A stretch of DNA of 64,000 nt from Phaeosaccion multiseriatum (lineage: Eukaryota > Ochrophyta, other classes), in contig OZ218953.1 of NCBI GenBank assembly GCA_965112735.1, positions 620,001 through 684,000 on the forward strand, given 5' to 3'. The notes below the pieces were generated by a model, which saw only the letters and a program-made list of their open reading frames with translations, did no database searches and was not told the DNA's origin. Positions 12,671-24,300 of this stretch are shown here, piece after piece. The position numbers and the translations under genes were made by a program. Numbering within the stretch: the stretch's first letter is position 1; every line of letters starts with the position of its first letter.

Positions 12671-13250
12671 AAGAGAGACAAAGGGAGGGGGAGAGAGAGT
12701 AGGTTGATTTTTGTCCGCCTCTGTATCATGAAGAGGCGAGCCATCGCGACTAGATTGACCGGCGCACTCCGAGATGGCAGCAAGAGCACAACCAGCTGCA
12801 TACCTGCCCATAGGCGAAGATCGTGCCGTTGTAGCCCTTCAGGGTGGAGTCCACAATACCTCTGGCTGCCTTATCAAAGATGTCTTGCTGGGAAGCTGTC
12901 TCGAAAACGTCGTCGAATGACCAGCTCCATTCCTCCTTCCCTCTCCCTCCTCCTGCGCCCCTCCCAGATCTGCCGTGCACCGGAGCTCCTACAGCTCCTG
13001 CGTCCCCTCCCGAGCTTCCTCTGCTGCTCTTCACTGCCTCAGCTCCACCTCCGGCAGCTGTGGCTCCTGGGAAAGCGACGGTCTTGTCTCCAACGTCAAG
13101 CCCACGGCTGCCTTGTCTCTGTTCCTCGTCCTCGCCAGGGACGTCGATGGGCCGCAGTCGGCACACAACCTGAATTCTCCTTCCCGCTTCCCCCCCCTCC
13201 TCCCCCCCCAACCCTCCCAGCGTCGCGGTTGAGGGTGGAGATGCCACCAT
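7042..13250 (-). CDS. KIF9: Kinesin-9 family motor protein, KIF9-like (12 exons)
   Basis: Minus-strand exons in transcript order: 13250-12804, 12518-12420, 12202-11930, 11710-11621, 11398-11330, 11125-10949, 10641-10544, 10380-10221, 9676-8558, 8390-8160, 7934-7785, 7584-7042; about 1151 aa, all phases consistent. Motor domain is residues about 20-455: P-loop GQTGSGKT (about 148-155, split by intron 1), switch I NQASSRSH (about 305), switch II DLAGSE (about 352), then [10 protein letters not shown]. After the motor, [21 protein letters not shown] and AFEVFKQ followed by a coil match the kinesin-9 tail, including the [19 protein letters not shown] segment of the last exon. Kinesin-9 proteins act in cilia and flagella. 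Residues about 495-840 are a low-complexity insertion with poly-Glu and Gln/His-rich stretches, which makes it longer than animal KIF9 (about 790 aa). The start ATG at 13250 is chosen as the first Met before IQVVCRLRP. The exon 8390-8160 boundaries are the least certain. Confidence 0.85.
9413..9490. repeat. (CCT)n tract coding for poly-Glu in kinesin exon 9
   Basis: Unlike the intronic CCT arrays this one is inside a coding exon, read on the minus strand as about 20 consecutive Glu. Conserved kinesin-9 sequence flanks it on both sides (LRQEVGRYL before, SVTQVRQVF after), so the frame is real. Confidence 0.85.
10120..10260. repeat. 47-bp tandem repeat (3 units) carrying the kinesin exon 8 splice donor
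   Basis: Three 47-bp units, each with TTCTCACCTTTG and CACTGCCATCCCCTCCC, start at 10120, 10167 and 10214. On the minus strand each contains CAAAG followed by GTGAGAAG, a strong donor. The donor used in my model is in the unit nearest the exon (after 10221). Confidence 0.85.
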
Positions 13251-13465
13251 CGAGAAGAGCCAGAAGTGATTAACGGATGGTTGCGCGGTGGTGCTTCGCG
13301 ACTCACAGTTGGCTCGAGCTTGCCCAAAATCCCTCCCTCCTTCCTTCTCCCCCCCTCTCCTCTCCTTTCCCCCAGTCTCTTGCATTTTCCCCTCTATTCA
13401 ACCTGCATTGACCTAAGCGGAAGGTCCTTCACCGGGGCTGCGTCCCTTAAACCCCTAGTACGAAA

Positions 13466-13504
<39 letters not shown>
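13251..13504. promoter_or_regulatory. Divergent intergenic region, kinesin-9 (-) and CHC2-repeat gene (+)
   Basis: 254 bp between two start codons on opposite strands, so it must hold both promoters. It contains pyrimidine-rich stretches and a (CT)n run at about 13470-13503 that abuts the ATG at 13505. No TATA box was seen. Confidence 0.6.
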
Positions 13505-13506
<2 letters not shown>

Positions 13507-13926
13507 GGAAGCATCGCCTTCATTAGAGGAACAAGAGGAAAGGCCAAATGCAGCCGAAACAGAGCGAAAAGTATCGCCTTTGCTGGAGGAACAAGAAGAA
13601 AGCCGAGTGGAAATGGGGAAGGAGGGAGATGCTAAGGGGCGGGGCGAGGTCATCGCTAGAGAGAGGGGGGGGGGTGGGGGGCAGCAGCAGCAGCAGCAGC
13701 AGCAGGGGCAGGAGGACGAGGACGAGGAAGGGGATCAGCAGCAGAAGGAGCAGCAGGAAGAGGACAGTGGGGAACGCTCAGATAGCGTAAGGATAATCGG
13801 AAGGGGGAGAGAGCCTTCAACCGGTGCTTTGGGGAGCGAGGTGACCGCTGCCGGAGACGGAAGGTCGGTAATTAATGGCAAGAATGAGGGTAACCGCTAC
13901 CATCGCCACGAGCAGCAGCAGCTACA

Positions 13927-13990
<64 letters not shown>

Positions 13991-14388
13991 CAGCAGCAGG
14001 AGCAACATCAGGAGGTGGAAGAGGAGGGAAAACAAGATGAGAACCGACGATGTGCTGGTGGTGCAGAGAGCGCAAAGAGTTTTGGGAGGGAGGGAAGTGC
14101 TTCTACCGCTGCTTGGGGGGGGCAGGTGACCGCTGCCGGAGTCGGAAGATCCGTAATGAATGGCGAGGACCAGGTGCAGCAGCAGCTGCAGCAGCGGCAG
14201 CACCACCACCAGCAGCAGCAGCTTCTGTTGCAGCAGCAGGAGCAGCAGGAGGTAGAGAATCTGCGAAGTGCTGAACGGACAGAGAGCGCAAAGAATAATA
14301 TCTGGAGGGAGGGAGGTGCTGCTGCTGTGAGGGGAGGCGAGGTGACAACTGCCGGAGTCGGAAGGTCGGTAATGAATGGCCAGGTTGA

Positions 14389-14424
<36 letters not shown>

Positions 14425-15352
14425 CCGCCACCAGCTCTACCATCTCCACCCACCGTACCACCAGCAGCAGCACCAGCAGCAGGAGCAGCAGGAAGAGGAC
14501 CTGCGAAGGGACGGCACTGGCGAGGGTGGGAGAGCAGCAGTGGGAGTGGCAGCAGCAGGGCAGGGCAACAATGGCAGCCTCCATCCACCTCAAGGTCTCG
14601 AGACAGTGGGAAGTGCTGCTGCTAATCTCCCTTACCTTTCTGCCCCACTTCCCATCCCTCATCCCAATCCCATGCAGCCTGTGGCGTCCAGCGGGCCTCA
14701 GGGGCTTGGGACGGTGGGAAGTACGGTTGCCACTCTACCTCCCTCCTCGATGCAGCTCCCCGTCCCCGACTCGATACCCAAGGCGGCAAGGGTCCAAACT
14801 GGAAAGCGGTGCAATGTGGACGGCTGTCAGAGCTTTGTGAAGCAGGGGGGGAAGTGCACGAGGCATGGGGCCTTGGTCAAGAGGAAGAAATGTTGCGTCG
14901 ACGGCTGCGAGAGCTTTGTGAAGCAGGGGGGCAAGTGCATGCGGCATGGTGCCTTGGTCAAGAGGAAGAAGTGCAGTGTGGAGGCCTGCGAAAGCTTTGT
15001 AAAGAAGGGCGGGCTCTGTATGCGCCACGGCGCCGACGTGACGCGCAAGAGGTGTCGCATTGAGGGGTGTGAGAGCTTTGTAAAGCAAGGCGGGGTGTGC
15101 ATGAAGCATGGAGCTGAAGTCAAGCGTAGGATGTGCATTGTTGAGGGATGTGAGCGGCTGCGCAAGAAGAGCTGTCTTTGCATGAAACACGGCGCCGACG
15201 TGAAGCGAAAGCGATGCTCGGAGGTGGAGTGCGAGAGCTTTGCCAAGCAGGGTGGGCTCTGTATGAGGCACGGAACGAAGCGTACTACTGAATCGGGTGA
15301 TGATACAAGTTTACAAGCGTCGACTTACGTTGGACCCTCCCTTACGGGGTGA
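13505..15352 (+). CDS. Poly-Gln protein with six C-x4-C-x9-C-x2-H repeats (single exon, 615 aa)
   Basis: No intron is needed. The N-terminal 430 residues are low complexity (poly-Gln, Glu-rich), with three diverged copies of a unit ending in VTAAGVGRSVMNG (ends near residues 118, 218 and 290) separated by poly-Gln. Residues about 434-592 are six 27-residue repeats of the type CxVxGCESFVKQGGxCMRHG, spacing C-x4-C-x9-C-x2-H with basic linkers (VKRKK). This looks like a small metal-binding knuckle. Similar repeats are widespread in stramenopile proteins, where databases often label them WRKY19-like. The spacing is not that of the EsV-1-7 motif (C-x4-C-x16-C-x2-H). Function is unknown; a nuclear regulatory role is a guess from the poly-Gln and basic linkers. 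Repeat 5 is diverged (ERLRKKSC) but keeps its ligands. Confidence 0.8.
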
Positions 15353-15903
15353 CACGTTGCTCGATCCTGTGGCGTATGCGGTGTGTGAGCTGAGGCCGAG
15401 CCTCCTCTCCTCGCGACCCGTGAGTGGGGATCGTGAGTGGGGATCGATGCGGCATTCGACACCATTTACCATCATGCCAGCAGTCATGGGTCCGCGCAGC
15501 ACCACCTTACGAAGGAAGGGCCCCGTCTGCCAGCTTGCTTCTGGTGCACAGTCGCACAGCCTAGGCCGAGGGCAAGGAAGGTCGTGGCTGGGTACTCACA
15601 CAGATGAGGGCGTTAACCGACAGTCGAGGCGTAAAAAAAAAGAAGAAGAAAAAAAAGAGGTTTGTGAGGGCCCCGTCTATAAATACTACTGTATCTACTC
15701 TTGCATTCGTTGTGTGTACGTATGTGTGTGTATCCTACCGAGGGGAGGTGAATTTTCCCGGGGAGAGGGTATCCGTTAAAGGAAAAGAAGGATATGAGTG
15801 GTAAATAGAGAAGAGTAGTGCGTCGGCGGACGTACAGGACCTTCAGCAGCAGCAGAAGCAGCGGTAGCAGCAGCAGCAACAGCAGCAGCATCAGTCACTC
15901 AGA
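15353..15903. promoter_or_regulatory. Intergenic region upstream of megasynthase A
   Basis: No gene seen. Contains an A-rich run at about 15631-15660, a shared leader motif GACGTACAGGACCTTCAG (15829-15846) that recurs upstream of B and C, and a CAG/CAA tract (about 15845-15893) ending 10 bp before the ATG. All four megasynthase genes have such a CAG tract in their leader. Confidence 0.55.
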
Positions 15904-18900
15904 ATGAATGGCAGGAAGGATGAGATGGCAGACCTTCCAAGGCTGGTGATTAAACTCGGCAGTCAAGATTTGCTGGGGAGGGCGCACGAGGTTGTGGTCG
16001 AGCTCGGGGAGAAGCCCTTCGCCTTCTGGTACGATGGAAAGGGTAGAGAGGCGGAGCAGTACAGCTTCAGGCGCATGTGGGATGAGGTAAGAGGACGGGA
16101 GAGAAAGCCCGCCGCCAGCAGTGAGCCAGGCAGTGGCTGTACTCTAGGCGACATCACCCGAGGGGCGAGTGCAAACACCACGCAGTAGAGGGGGGGGGTG
16201 CCCTCCTTCTCGTCTTTCATCTATCTCTCTCCTCCTTCACTATACCCGCTCTCCTCGACTCGCACTATCGAACGCGGCCTTATGCCTGCTTCTCGCTCCT
16301 ACCCCTTCTTAGGCGGGCAAGATTGCCTACATGCTGCGGGGGGAGTGGGGTGTGCCCAAGGGAGCCATGGTGGTGCTGTGCTACGGGCCGGGCTTGCACT
16401 TCTTCGCTGCCTTCCTCGGCTGCTTCAGAGCGGGCGTGGTGGCGGTGATGGTGTACCCGCCCGCTCCTCCGCTGTCCAAGTCACTGCCCAAGATGAGCAA
16501 GATCGTTGCGGACTGTAAGCCCCTGCTGTGCCTCACTGACTCCACGATAGCAGCTGTGCGCAGAGTGGACAGAGCCAATCCACTCTCTGACTCGCGCAAG
16601 CTGTGGCCTGAGGACCTCGACTTTAAGGCTACGGATGGGGGGCTGCTTCCGAGCTTCTTCTCCTCCTCGTCAGACGCAGGGAGGAGCTTTGACGAGCCGA
16701 GCGTGGCCGAGGAGGACCTGGCGTTCCTGCAGTACACGAGCGGTTCTACCGGTGACCCCAAAGGCGTGATGGTGACCTTCGGTGCACTCATGGCCAACGT
16801 GTACCTCATCGGCTGCCACCCCGCTACGGGGATGTGCCGCATGTGGCCCTCGGACAAGGCTGGAGACTCCTCCTCAGACCAGCCGGAGGCGAGCAGCAGC
16901 GGTCCAGCCGAGAGGTCTGCACCAAGTGAGCGGCTGCACAACGTGCCAACGACAGGCTTCTCGTGGTTGCCCCAATATCATGTGAGTAATGTGAGCGAGC
17001 GAGGGAGTAGAGGATAGACAAGAGAGGAAGGGAGGCATATATGTGCGGCCCGCGGCCCGACACCCCTCTGCTCTGCTTTGCTTCTCGTCTTTGTCGCGCC
17101 CCACTTACTACCCTGCTGCCATTGACTAGTGAGTGGGCCTTTGTCTTGACGGCACCCACCTCGTTCTCCTTCTTGAGTAGGCCTGCCATGCATTGACCAT
17201 ACTCTCTCTGTGCTTCTCAGGACATGGGTCTCGTACTCGGCCTCCTCACCCCCTTCCTGACGGGCATGACAATGCACTACATGTCCCCCGTGACGTTCAT
17301 TAAGCGGCCCCTGCTCTGGCTGGAGCTCGTCTCTCGGCACCGCGTGGAGTGGTCCGTCGCCCCCGACTTCGCCTACGCTCTCTGCGCCCGCTACATGGCC
17401 AAGGTGCGCGGCACTCGTAAGGAGCCCAAGCTGGATCTGTCCTCCGTGGTCACGCTGACGTCGGGAGCTGAGCCCATTCGAACGGAGACGGTGGAGAGGT
17501 TCGAAGCGGCCTTCCTGCCTTTCGGTCTCCGGCAGGGGTGAGTGAGTGGGTGGTAGTCACTTTGACCTGCGCTTGAGCGCGAGAGATCTGTCACGGCATC
17601 CTCCCTGCTGCCCCCGTTTTTGGGCCGCTGAGTCCTTTCTAACCTTGTGCCACTCTCCCTTGTACGTACCTCTCTTTGACTTGTACACTGGCAGGTGGTT
17701 CTCGGCTGCGTACGGACTCGCTGAACACGTAGTGTCAGGTAAGAAGCCTTCACAGAAGGGGGGGCGGGTCGAGGAGGAGGGACAGGCGGTGGTGCATTTC
17801 CTTCTCTCCGGATAGGACTCGGCCCAAAGGCTCATACATTCGTCCTCTTGTCTTCCCACCGCTTTGCGTTCTTTCTCCAGTCTCCTGGGCCACTGTCCTC
17901 GATCGATCACCTTCTCGCCCCGACCTGACCAGCGTCGGTTCCCCGGGCGACAGGCTTGACTTTATGGACATTCGAATCGTCAATCCTGACACCAGGGTCG
18001 AGGTCAGCGAAGCAGCAGCCACGGGAGAGATTTGGATCTCCTCCCCCTCTGTCGCCGCCGGGTACTGGGGCAAGCCCGAGCTGTCCAAGGAGACGTTTGG
18101 TGCCACACTTGCACTCCCCAGAGGAGGAGCAGAGGGAAGCGATGACAGTGATGTCTCAAGTTGCAAGTACCTGCGGACGGGCGACGTGGGCTTTGTGGAG
18201 GAGGGGTTGCTGTACATCTGCGGTCGCATCAAGGACCTCATCATCTTCAACGGGGTCAACCACTACCCGCAGGACGTGGAGTTTGCTGTGCAAGAGGCCT
18301 CCAGTGCCGTTCGGCAGGGCTGCATTGCGGCCTTCTCCTCCGACGAGACGGGAGGGGACGGCGTACTGGAGGTGGTGTTCGAGATCCGGCAGGAGCGAGA
18401 GAGCGAGGCTCAGGCAGTGGTGGAGGCCGCTCAAGCCGCATTGTCGTCCTGTCTGGGCCTCCGAGCGGCCAGGGTGGTGGCCGTCAAGCAGAAGACCATC
18501 CCCAAGACCACGAGCGGTAAGATCCGACGGCGGGCGACAAGGCAGGCGCTTCACGCTGGCGAGCTGCACATGGTGCGCGAGCTCACCGAGGACACCGCGA
18601 GTGGGCAAGAAGGGAGGGCGGTTGCGATGTCACAGGTGTGAACGCGCGAGGGTGGAGGCCTCTTACCTATGTCATTCTTTCTTTACCTCTCTTTGTGGTC
18701 TGTCGTGCTTGCCCTTCGCAGACCTCTTGATCCTGCTCTGGTGCGGGGAAGCGTTGCTGAGGAAGTTGTTGTTGGTCTCACCCACCTGTTTTGCCCGTTT
18801 CCTCACACACACCGACAGGGCCCTCCTCTTGATGACCTTGCAAGCACGCGCTCAACTCCAGAGGACAGGCCTCGCTCCGTCGAAGGCGAGGTCCCGGAAA

Positions 18901-19300
18901 GAAGAGGAGAACGAGAGAGCAGTCTGGCCATTCATTCTATGGAGAGCCTCGGTAGGCAGGCAAGGGTGGCCATCATCTTGGAGGAGATCATAGGCTTTGC
19001 AGTGGAGGTGACGCACAATCGAGCTCTGACCGCCGATGACCGCTTCATGGAGGCGGGTATGACCTCGGTGATGATGGCGGAGCTGGCGGTGATGCTCGAG
19101 GACTTTCTGGGCAGCGAGAGAACGGAGGAGGAGGGGGACAAGGACTTTGAGCTTGGGGCCGAGGCCTTCTTCGACTATCCGACACCTGCTCTCTTGGCGG
19201 CTCACGTAGAGACGACCCTGTTTGGAGAGGGAGAGGGGGACGACGCTTCTGCTGACGGACTGCCTCCTCCTCTTCTTTCTGATAGTGGCAGCGACATTGC
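15904..19300 (+). other. A: FAAL loading domain and ACP1
   Basis: Motifs: YTSGSTGDPKGVMV (ATP binding), SWLPQYHDMGLV and APDFAYALCARY (typical of FAALs rather than CoA ligases), AAYGLAE, YLRTGDVGF, GRIKDLIIFNG and the C-terminal lysine motif PKTTSGKIRRRA. FAALs make acyl-AMP and pass the acyl group to an ACP, bypassing CoA. An extra polar stretch of about 65 residues sits between GALMANV and SWLPQYH. ACP1 has EAGMTSVMMAEL, with Thr instead of the usual Asp before the phosphopantetheine Ser. Exons 3 to 5 and their introns match gene D almost exactly in inverted orientation. Confidence 0.9.
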
Positions 19301-21256
19301 AGTCATTGGGATGGCCTGTCGCTTCCCCGGCGGATGCAACAGCCCGGAAGAGCTCTGGGCGAAGCTGTGCAATGAGGAAGACTGCGTCACCGATGCGCCC
19401 TCTGAGCGAGGCTTGGGAGCGGGAGTGAGAGGTACGCTATAAGTCTGCCTTGCTGCACACACATGATTGATTGCGGCATGCATCTCAGCCTGTGTAGCCT
19501 GTATTCTGCAGTGCTTCTTAGCACCCTCCTAAACATCTGCTCTTCCTCTCCCCTAATAATGCGATCAGGAGGCTTCATCGACACCGTGGAAGCGTTCGAC
19601 AACGCATTCTTTGGTATGTCCATCGCCGAGGCGGAGGCCCAGGACCCCAACCAGCGCATCATGCTCGAAGTGGCGTATGAGGCTCTGCATAGAGCCGGCT
19701 ACGAGGGCAGGCACAGGCTTGAAGGTCACCGAGTCGGCGTGTTTGTGGGCGCGGCAGGGAGTGACTGGTCCGCGGTGCTGCGTGATAGCGCGAGTGGTAG
19801 GTCTCCCAACGCGTACACCCTGGCAGGTGCAAGCCGGGCTTGCTTCGCGGGCCGTATTTCGCACACGCTGGGCCTTGTCGGGCCATGCGAAAGCGTAGAT
19901 GCAGCATGCTCATCGGCATTTGTGGCCCTGAACAACGCTTGCAACAGCCTAAGACTGAGGCAATGCAGCTCTGCCGTGGTTGGCGGGGTCAATCTGCTGC
20001 TCCACCACCAAGGCTTTGGCGGCCTGGCAAGTGCGGGGCTTCTGTCTAAAGAAGGGTGAGTAATTGCGCTTTTGCGACTCTCGCTCTTTGGAATGCGCTG
20101 TCTTCATGAAGTCGCCTTCGCTGACATTTGACGTTGTAGGAGTAAGTACTCGTCGTACGAAGAGGAGCCTCTCTGTGTTAGCTGGCTTGCCTGGAATCGA
20201 AGGTCTTGACCGGAGCTTTTGACTCACCTAACAAACGTGCCTCCACTCTTCCCCGGACTCCTCTCCTCCTGCTTCCACACCATGCCTGCCCTTCCATAGG
20301 CGCTGCAGGTCTTTTGACGTTCGTGGGGATGGATATGTGCGCAGCGAGGGCAGCGGGGCTGTCGTGCTGAAGCTCCTGTGCGAGGCCATCAAGGATGAAG
20401 ACAACGTCCTCGCCGTCATCAAGGCAGCGGCTGTCAACCACAGCGGCGTCAGCATTTCTCTGTCCGCCCCCAAGGGAGCCGCCCAAGAGAGATTGGCGAG
20501 GAGCGCCCTACGGCAGGCAGGGTACGAGGGGAGAGAAGTGAGCTACGTCGAGGCCCACGCCACGGGAACCGTCATGGGCGATGCCATCGAAATAGGTAGG
20601 TACAGATCGAGGAAAAGGGGGATGGAGTGATGTCGAAATAGGGCCCTTTTGTGTGTCGTGAGCTGGGCTGTTGCAAATGCTTTCACTGGGGAGGAGGGTG
20701 GCGAGAGATATCACACCAATCTCACGCATATTTTCCTCCTTTCCTTCCTTTCATTCTCCCCTCCTTCCTTCCTTCCTTCCTTCCTTCCTTCCTTCCTTCC
20801 TTCCTTCCTTCCTTCCTTCCTTCCTTCCTTCCTTCCTTCCTTCCTTCCTCCCTTCCTCCCTCCGCCCCCCCCCCCTTCCTCCTTCCATTCCCTTCCTTTC
20901 TTCCTTGCCCCTTTCCTTCCTTCCTTCCTCCCTTCCTCCCTCCCATCCTTCCGTTCCCTTCTTTCCTTCCTTCCTTCCTTCCTTCCTTCCTTCCTTCCTT
21001 CCTTCCTTCCTTCCTTCCTTCCTTCCTTCCTTCCTTCCTTCCTTCGTCCCTCCCTCCCTCCCTTCCTTCCTTCCTCCCTCCCTTCCTCCCTTCCTTCCTT
21101 CATTCATTCCTTCCTTCCCTCCTTCCTTCGTTCCTCCCTCCCACCATCCTTTCCTCCCTTCCTCCCTCCCTTCCTTCCTTTCATTCTTCCCTTCCTCCTT
21201 CCGTTCCCTTCCTCCCTCCCGTCCTTCCTTCTTTCTTCTTCCTTCCTTTCTTTCGT

Positions 21257-21326
<70 letters not shown>

Positions 21327-24300
21327 TTCCTTTCCTGTCTCCTTCCGTTCCCTTCCTCCCTCCCTTCCTTCATTCCTTCCGTCTTTCCTTCCTTCCTTCC
21401 TTCCTTCATTCCTGCCTCTCTTCCTTCCTTCCTTCCTTCCTTCCTTCCTTCCTTCCTTCCTTCCTTCCTTCCTTTCTATTTTCCCTTCCTCCTTCCGTTC
21501 CCTTCCTTCCCTCCTTCCTTCCTCCCTCCCTCCCTCCCTCCACTCCTTCCTTTCATTCTTCCCTTCCTCCTTCCGTTCCCTTCTTTCCTTAATTTCCATC
21601 CTTCGTTCCTTCTTTCCTCCCTCCCTCCCTCCCTCCCTCCCTCCCTCCCTCCCTTCCTTCCTTCTTTCTTTCCTTCCTCCCTTCCTCCCTTCCTCCCTTC
21701 CTTCCCTCCCTCCTTCCTTCGTTCCTCCCTCCCTCCCTCTCTCCCTTCCTTCCTTCCTTCCTTCCTTCCTTCCTTCCTTCCTGCCTTCCTTTCATTCTCA
21801 CCTTCCTCCTTCCGCCCCCCTCCTCCCTCCGTTCCTTCCTTCTTCCATTCTTCCTTTCTTTCTTTCGTTCTTTTCTTCCTTCCTTCCTTTCTTCCTTCCT
21901 TTCTTCGTCCTTCCTTCTTTCTTTCCTTCCGTTTCCCCTTCCGCCGCTCTCTTCCGTCACTCCTTTCCTTCAATCCCTTGTTTCGCTCCCACAGGCGCTC
22001 TCAAGGCGGCTTTCACCTCCAACAGGCCTGAGGCCTTCCCCCTTGTAGTGGGCACCGTCAAGACTTCCCTGGGCCACATGGAGGGGGCGTCGGGAATGGC
22101 TCAGCTCATCAAGGCCATCCTGGTACTGCAGCACCGAGAGGCCCCAGCCAACCTTCACCTCAAGGAGGTCAACCCCAAGCTTAAGCTGGAGGGCGTGCCC
22201 GTCACGCTGCCCACCCGAAGGACGCCACTTTCCTCCTACTGCTCCGACGGCTCGACGCTGCTCGCGGGTGTCAACTCCTACGGTGTTGGCGGAGTACACG
22301 CCCACGTCATCTTGGGCAGCTATGGCGACATGAGGCCCGAAGGCGCAGCAGAGGGGGCTGACACCCCTTGGCAGGGGTTTCCCTCGTCGCAGCGGTTCCC
22401 CCTCCCGAAGAGAGCCACACCAGCACACGATTGCGTGGGTCCTGCATCTGCTCCTCCCCCAGCGAGAGACGCCCTCTCACAGTTACGCGGGACTCTCTCT
22501 GTGCAGTCACCCGAGGATCGCCACGGGACTCTGTTGGAGCTCCTCAAGGCGGTTGTGCTCAAGTGTGTTGATGCAGACATGCCACCGCTGGACGACAATG
22601 TGCCCTTGATGGAGGCAGGCCTGGATTCGATGGCACTTGAGGAGGTGCGCAATCGCCTTCACACCGACTTGGGGGTGACAGTCACCACTGATGTGCTCTT
22701 TGAGCACCCAAGTATTGCGGCGCTCGCGGGCTGGCTGGATGGCGAGGTAATGGGAACAGGAGGCACCAGGGGCTTAGCGCGAGAGCTGAGCCCCACTTCA
22801 ACTTGGCCTCACTTGGCGGTGGTGGGCATGGCGTGCCGCTTTCCAGGAGGGGTGACTTCACCAGAGGGTTTCTGGAACATGCTTTGCACGGGATTGGACT
22901 GCATCTCTACGGCTCCAGCAGACAGGTGGGGAGGCGGCTCGAAGGAGTGGCGAGGAGGCTTCATAGAGGGCGTCCACCTCTTCGACAACACCTTCTTTGG
23001 CATTTCGTCAGCGGAAGCGCAGAGTATGGACCCCAACCAGCGCGTGCTGTTGGAGGTGGCGTTCGAGGCGCTGCACCGGGCAGGCTATGACAGGAGCAGT
23101 CTCCGCAAGAGCAAGACGGGGACCTTCATCGGGTGCGCTGGGAGCGATTGGCTGCAGGCTAGAGTGAACCAAGGAGCAGCCAGCGAAAGAGATGGCGTGT
23201 ACGCTGCGTCGGGGGCCTCCATGTCCAATTTGGCCAACCGAGTGTCTTACACGCTAGGGTTGAATGGGCCCAGCTCAACTGTGGACACGGCGTGCTCGTC
23301 CTCCCTAGTCGCCCTGGACAGTGCCAGCAACAGCCTCCGATTGGGCAAGTGTGACGCAGCTGTTGTCGGCGGAGTGAACCTCCTGCTGAGCGAGGCGCCT
23401 TTCAAGCTCCTTTCTTCAGGAGGGTTTCTGTCACTAGACGGGTAAGTAAGTGAATGAGTGAGTGAGTGAGTGAGTGAGTGAGTGAGTGAGTGAGGGGAGA
23501 GGAAGGGAGGGAAGGGAGGGAAGGGGGGAAGGCGGGAAGGAAGAAGGGAGTGAGTGAGTGAGCGGGGGAGGGAAGGAGGGAGAGGAAGAGGGACAAGGAG
23601 GGAGGGAGACGAAGAAAGAAAGTGAGGGAGTGAAGGAGCGGGAAGTAGGGAGGAAGGAAGGAAGGCAGAAGGGAAGGATGGAAGGAAGGAAGGAAGGAAG
23701 GAAGGAAGGAGGGAAGAAAGGCAGAAGGGAAGGAAGGAAGAAAGGAAGGAAGGAGTGAGGGAGTAAGCAAATGAGCATTGTGGCCCATCAGGTAGATATG
23801 TGTAGTGTCCACCTTGATTAGACCCACTGCTTCGTTCAGTACGGCAGAGTGAGAGCCTCAAATCTGCGCTTCTCCTCCAGTCTCCTTACCTAATTCTCCC
23901 CTGTTTGCCCCTTCCGCCCTCACTCCCCAGGCGCTGCAAAACATTCGACAAGTCGGCCAATGGCTACGTCAGAGGCGAGGGGTGCGGAGCAATCGTGCTG
24001 AAGCGTCTAGATGACGCCCTTGCCGACAACGATGAGGTGCTGGCTGTCCTGCGAGGCTCGGCTGTGAACCACAACGGGCCCAGCGTGCGGATGACGGCTC
24101 CGAACCCTGGTGCCCAAAAGGAGCTCATCGCAGACGCCTTGATCGACGCTGGGCTGTATCCGAACGACGTGAGTCTCATCGAGGCGCACGGCACAGGCAC
24201 GTCGCTCGGCGACCCCATCGAGATGAGCGCTCTCCGAGGAGTGTTTGCTCACGACCGCGATGAAGCAAAGCCTTTAATTGTAGGGGCGCTCAAGACAAAC

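Noticed and set aside
14805-15275. EsV-1-7 domain array (a family named after an Ectocarpus virus protein)
   Set aside because: Spacing here is C-x4-C-x9-C-x2-H with a 27-residue period; the EsV-1-7 motif has 16 residues between the second and third ligands.
7042-15352. CRISPR-like periodic repeats in CAG and CTG tracts
   Set aside because: They are trinucleotide runs without spacer structure, in eukaryotic exons and leaders.
20649-21990. Open frames of Phe-Leu-Pro-Ser and Lys-Glu-Gly-Arg repeats up to several hundred residues
   Set aside because: They read the TTCC repeat. The KS domain is continuous only if this stretch is removed as an intron, as in the paralogues.
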